A DNA stretch of 64,000 nt from Flavobacterium cauense R2A-7 (lineage in GTDB: Bacteria > Bacteroidota > Bacteroidia > Flavobacteriales > Flavobacteriaceae): positions 1 to 64,000 of the forward strand of contig NZ_AVBI01000001.1 in the NCBI RefSeq assembly GCF_000498475.1, in the 5' to 3' direction. The notes beneath the pieces were generated by a model. It worked only from the letters and a program-made list of their open reading frames with translations. It searched no databases and was not told where the DNA came from. Both the position numbers and the translations under genes were made by a program. This document shows positions 62,095-64,000 of this stretch, piece after piece. How positions within the stretch are numbered: position 1 is the first letter of the stretch; every line of letters begins with the position of its first letter.

Positions 62095-63122
62095 TATCGT
62101 AAAAAGTAATCGGCGTCAATTAATTTATTTCCGGTGTCGTCGTATTTCGCATAATTGAATCCGCCCTGAACGCAATACGCTCCGTGTTCGCCTTTTTTGT
62201 TCAACGCGATAAATCCTACCTGAATGTCTTTCAGATTTTTATTTCTGTTTTTGGTCAGTTTCACAATTCTGGCAACAGCTTCTTCACAGGCTTTTTGCGG
62301 CGATTTCCCTTGACGCATCAGTTCCACCACCAAATGACAACCCGCGATTCGGATTACTTCTTCCCCATGACCAGTTGCGGTTGCGGCACCGATTTCGTTA
62401 TCGACATACAATCCCGCTCCGATAATCGGCGAATCACCTATGCGTCCGTGCATTTTATACGCCATGCCGCTCGTAGTACAGGCACCCGACAAATTTCCGT
62501 GAACGTCCAATGCAATCATACCGATAGTGTCGTGATTTTCGATATTCGCAATCGGCTTATAATTGCTGGTTTTGAGCCATTCTTTCCATTCTTTTTCGGA
62601 AGCTTCCACCAACAGGTTTTCTTTTTTATGACCTTGTGACAAAGCAAATTGCAAAGCGCCTTCACCAACCAACATTACGTGTGGCGTTTTTTCCATCACG
62701 GCTCTGGCTACCATAATCGGATGTTTGATATGCTCCAAGCAAGCCACTGAACCGATATTAGAAAATTCGTCCATGATACAGGCATCCAATGTTACTCTTC
62801 CGTCACGGTCTGGTCGTCCGCCGTAACCTACACTGCGCTCGTTCGGATCGCCCTCAGGAATCTTCACTCCGGCTTCTACTGCATCCAATGCGCGTCCGTT
62901 ATTTTTTAATATTTCCCAAGCCGCATTGTTCGCCGGAATTCCAAAATTCCAAGTGGAAAGAACGATTGGTTTAGCTCCGCTCCGTTCGCCAGTAGCTCGG
63001 GTTTTTACTTTTCCGGATGGAACAACAATTTCTTCTTCCTCCGTTTTCCCACGAAAACCGTTCAATGCTACCGCTACTGAAGCGATGGCGGTTGTCTTTA
63101 TAAAATTTCTGCGGTTTGCCAT
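62094..63122 (-). CDS. N(4)-(beta-N-acetylglucosaminyl)-L-asparaginase
   Basis: A 342-residue N-terminal-nucleophile hydrolase. The precursor would be cut before Thr in NHDTIGMIALDVHGNLSGA (about residues 195-213), giving two chains; GRIGDSPIIGAGLYVDNEIGAATATGHGE is the substrate-binding part. The N-terminus (RRNFIKTTAIASVAVALNG) resembles a Tat signal. It splits the GlcNAc-Asn bond of glycoprotein remnants. It is coupled to cutC and lies 12 bases after the GH20 gene. Confidence 0.93.
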   Translation of the reverse strand: MANRRNFIKTTAIASVAVALNGFRGKTEEEEIVVPSGKVKTRATGERSGAKPIVLSTWNFGIPANNAAWEILKNNGRALDAVEAGVKIPEGDPNERSVGYGGRPDRDGRVTLDACIMDEFSNIGSVACLEHIKHPIMVARAVMEKTPHVMLVGEGALQFALSQGHKKENLLVEASEKEWKEWLKTSNYKPIANIENHDTIGMIALDVHGNLSGACTTSGMAYKMHGRIGDSPIIGAGLYVDNEIGAATATGHGEEVIRIAGCHLVVELMRQGKSPQKACEEAVARIVKLTKNRNKNLKDIQVGFIALNKKGEHGAYCVQGGFNYAKYDDTGNKLIDADYFLR

Positions 63123-63134
63123 ATTCTTATTTTT

Positions 63135-64000
63135 TTATTCCACCATGATTTCATCCACGAAGAGCCAACAATCCGAACCGGCGCCTGGTTTTCCCTCAGG
63201 AATTTTACCCGCATTGGGTGCAATGACCTTGATGTATTTGGTTTTTTGTTTATCGAATTCGATGGTTACAATACCTTTCATTTTACGGATCTCTTCAGCA
63301 GTAATTTTCTTTATCGATTGGAATGTTTTTCCGTCTTTGGAAACCAGCACTTCAATGTATTTTGGATAGTGAATCCAGCTTCCGTCGTTGGTTAACACAT
63401 CCACTGTTACTTTTGAAACGCATTGTTTTTTTCCTAAATCGATGGTAGCATTCAAATCTTTTCCCCAGAAACCAATCCAGTCACGACCGTATTTTTCCAT
63501 GTTGCCGCGCATACCGTCTACTAAAGTAAAACTTCCACCAATTCCGTAATTCTCATGCGGTTGGTTAACCAAACTGATTTTCTTTCCTGTCGATTTGCTA
63601 ATGAAAAACGGCTGCTCGATAACCGCACTTTTTTGCTTGCCGTTTTCAAAATAAGCTGCTTTTATGGTTTGGTTTTTCGTTACCAAAATGGATTCCGTGT
63701 ATTTTTTGGAATTGGCGGTCGGATTCGTTCCGTCAGTAGTAAAACAGATTCCGGGATTTGCCGATTTCAAAGCAAAATCGACTCCTTTTCCTTTTTCGGA
63801 CGGACTCACTTTGGAAGTCACTTCAAATAATGCCCGACTGTAATTGATTCCTTTTGTATCGTATACTGAGAAATGCTGAATCAACCGGTTTTGAAAATTC
63901 TGGTATTTTGAAGCATCAGAAGTTCCCCAAACCACTTCAGCCAAAGCCGCCATTCTCGGCATAATCATGTATTCAACATGTTCCGGCGTATTGATGTATT
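63135..64000 (-). CDS. GH20 beta-N-acetylhexosaminidase, C-terminal part (runs off the window)
   Basis: The frame stays open to the window edge; its start lies beyond 64000. The first visible residues (INTPEHVEYMIMPRMAALAEVVWG) are the end of the GH20 TIM barrel, followed by a chitobiase-type C-terminal domain (FTTDGTNPTANSKKYTESI) and a discoidin-like sugar-binding domain (about the last 140 residues, GDWIGFWGKDLNATIDLGKK-like). It removes terminal GlcNAc or GalNAc. With the next three genes it would break down N-glycans in sequence. Confidence 0.88.
   Translation of the reverse strand, partial: YINTPEHVEYMIMPRMAALAEVVWGTSDASKYQNFQNRLIQHFSVYDTKGINYSRALFEVTSKVSPSEKGKGVDFALKSANPGICFTTDGTNPTANSKKYTESILVTKNQTIKAAYFENGKQKSAVIEQPFFISKSTGKKISLVNQPHENYGIGGSFTLVDGMRGNMEKYGRDWIGFWGKDLNATIDLGKKQCVSKVTVDVLTNDGSWIHYPKYIEVLVSKDGKTFQSIKKITAEEIRKMKGIVTIEFDKQKTKYIKVIAPNAGKIPEGKPGAGSDCWLFVDEIMVE

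Noticed and set aside
1..64000. Mobile elements, CRISPR arrays, prophage, toxin-antitoxin or defence genes
   Set aside because: No transposase, integrase, regularly spaced repeats or defence-type domains were recognised on either strand. The HerA-like ATPase lacks a neighbouring nuclease or Sir2 gene that would suggest a defence pair.

Overview
The window reads as a stretch of chromosome from a flavobacterium (Bacteroidota, family Flavobacteriaceae, most like Flavobacterium). The DNA is AT-rich. Promoters fit the Bacteroidota pattern (TTG, about 18-20 bases, TAnnTTTG) and Shine-Dalgarno sequences are mostly absent. Two secreted proteins end in type IX secretion sorting domains, and a gliding-motility ABC ATPase (gldA) is present. 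There is no sign of a phage, plasmid, integron, insertion sequence, CRISPR array, tRNA or rRNA. Nearly all genes are chromosomal housekeeping or envelope genes.

Layout. 1-6 kb: LolC/E-like permease, NamZ-type muramidase lipoprotein, small metabolic proteins, queE. 6-12.3 kb (minus): exbB-exbD-exbD-tonB, a small membrane protein, a second frameshifted TonB-like gene, a PstS-like lipoprotein and a TPR protein, apparently one envelope-energising operon. 12.6-14.9 kb (plus): HerA-like ATPase, DUF486 membrane protein, cupin. 14.9-23.4 kb: kynurenine 3-monooxygenase and kynureninase with a ureohydrolase and a secreted M4 metallopeptidase between them, then queA. 23.5-29.2 kb: secreted NHL/LamG protein divergent from a propeller histidine kinase (frameshifted at an A7 tract) and its LytTR regulator. 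29.2-34.6 kb (minus): aromatic amino acid genes (pheA, DAHP synthase-chorismate mutase, aroA) with rsgA, dtd and a MazG-like gene, preceded by a Phe/Tyr leader-peptide attenuator. 34.7-40.1 kb: ABC1 kinase, TetR-like regulator, gldA, envelope proteins. 40.3-53.3 kb: the methionine/SAM locus. 53.3-64 kb: outer membrane receptor-like protein with a GLPGLI partner, a deoxynucleoside kinase, and a hydrolase cluster (GH2 beta-mannosidase, CutC, glycosylasparaginase, GH20 at the window edge).

The most striking part is the methionine/SAM locus. It holds every step from homoserine to SAM (aspartokinase-homoserine dehydrogenase, MetX, MetZ, split MetH, MetF, MetK) and appears to be controlled by three kinds of cis-acting RNA. 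There is a canonical SAM-I (S-box) aptamer before metH-metH-metF and a SAM-II-type pseudoknot aptamer before metK. In addition there are two tandem pairs (four modules in all) of leader-peptide/terminator attenuators, one pair before metX and one before a 58-residue ORF plus an OsmC gene. In every module a segment inside the short peptide gene is complementary to the 5' arm of the following terminator hairpin, the classic layout of ribosome-mediated attenuation. The pheA leader has the same logic.

Two genes carry single-base frameshifts as read (a TonB-like gene and the histidine kinase). Three non-coding copies of two dispersed repeat families lie between genes, one of them inside the 5' leader of the SAM-I-controlled transcript. 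All functional calls rest on recognising motifs and families by eye. No search or folding program was run.
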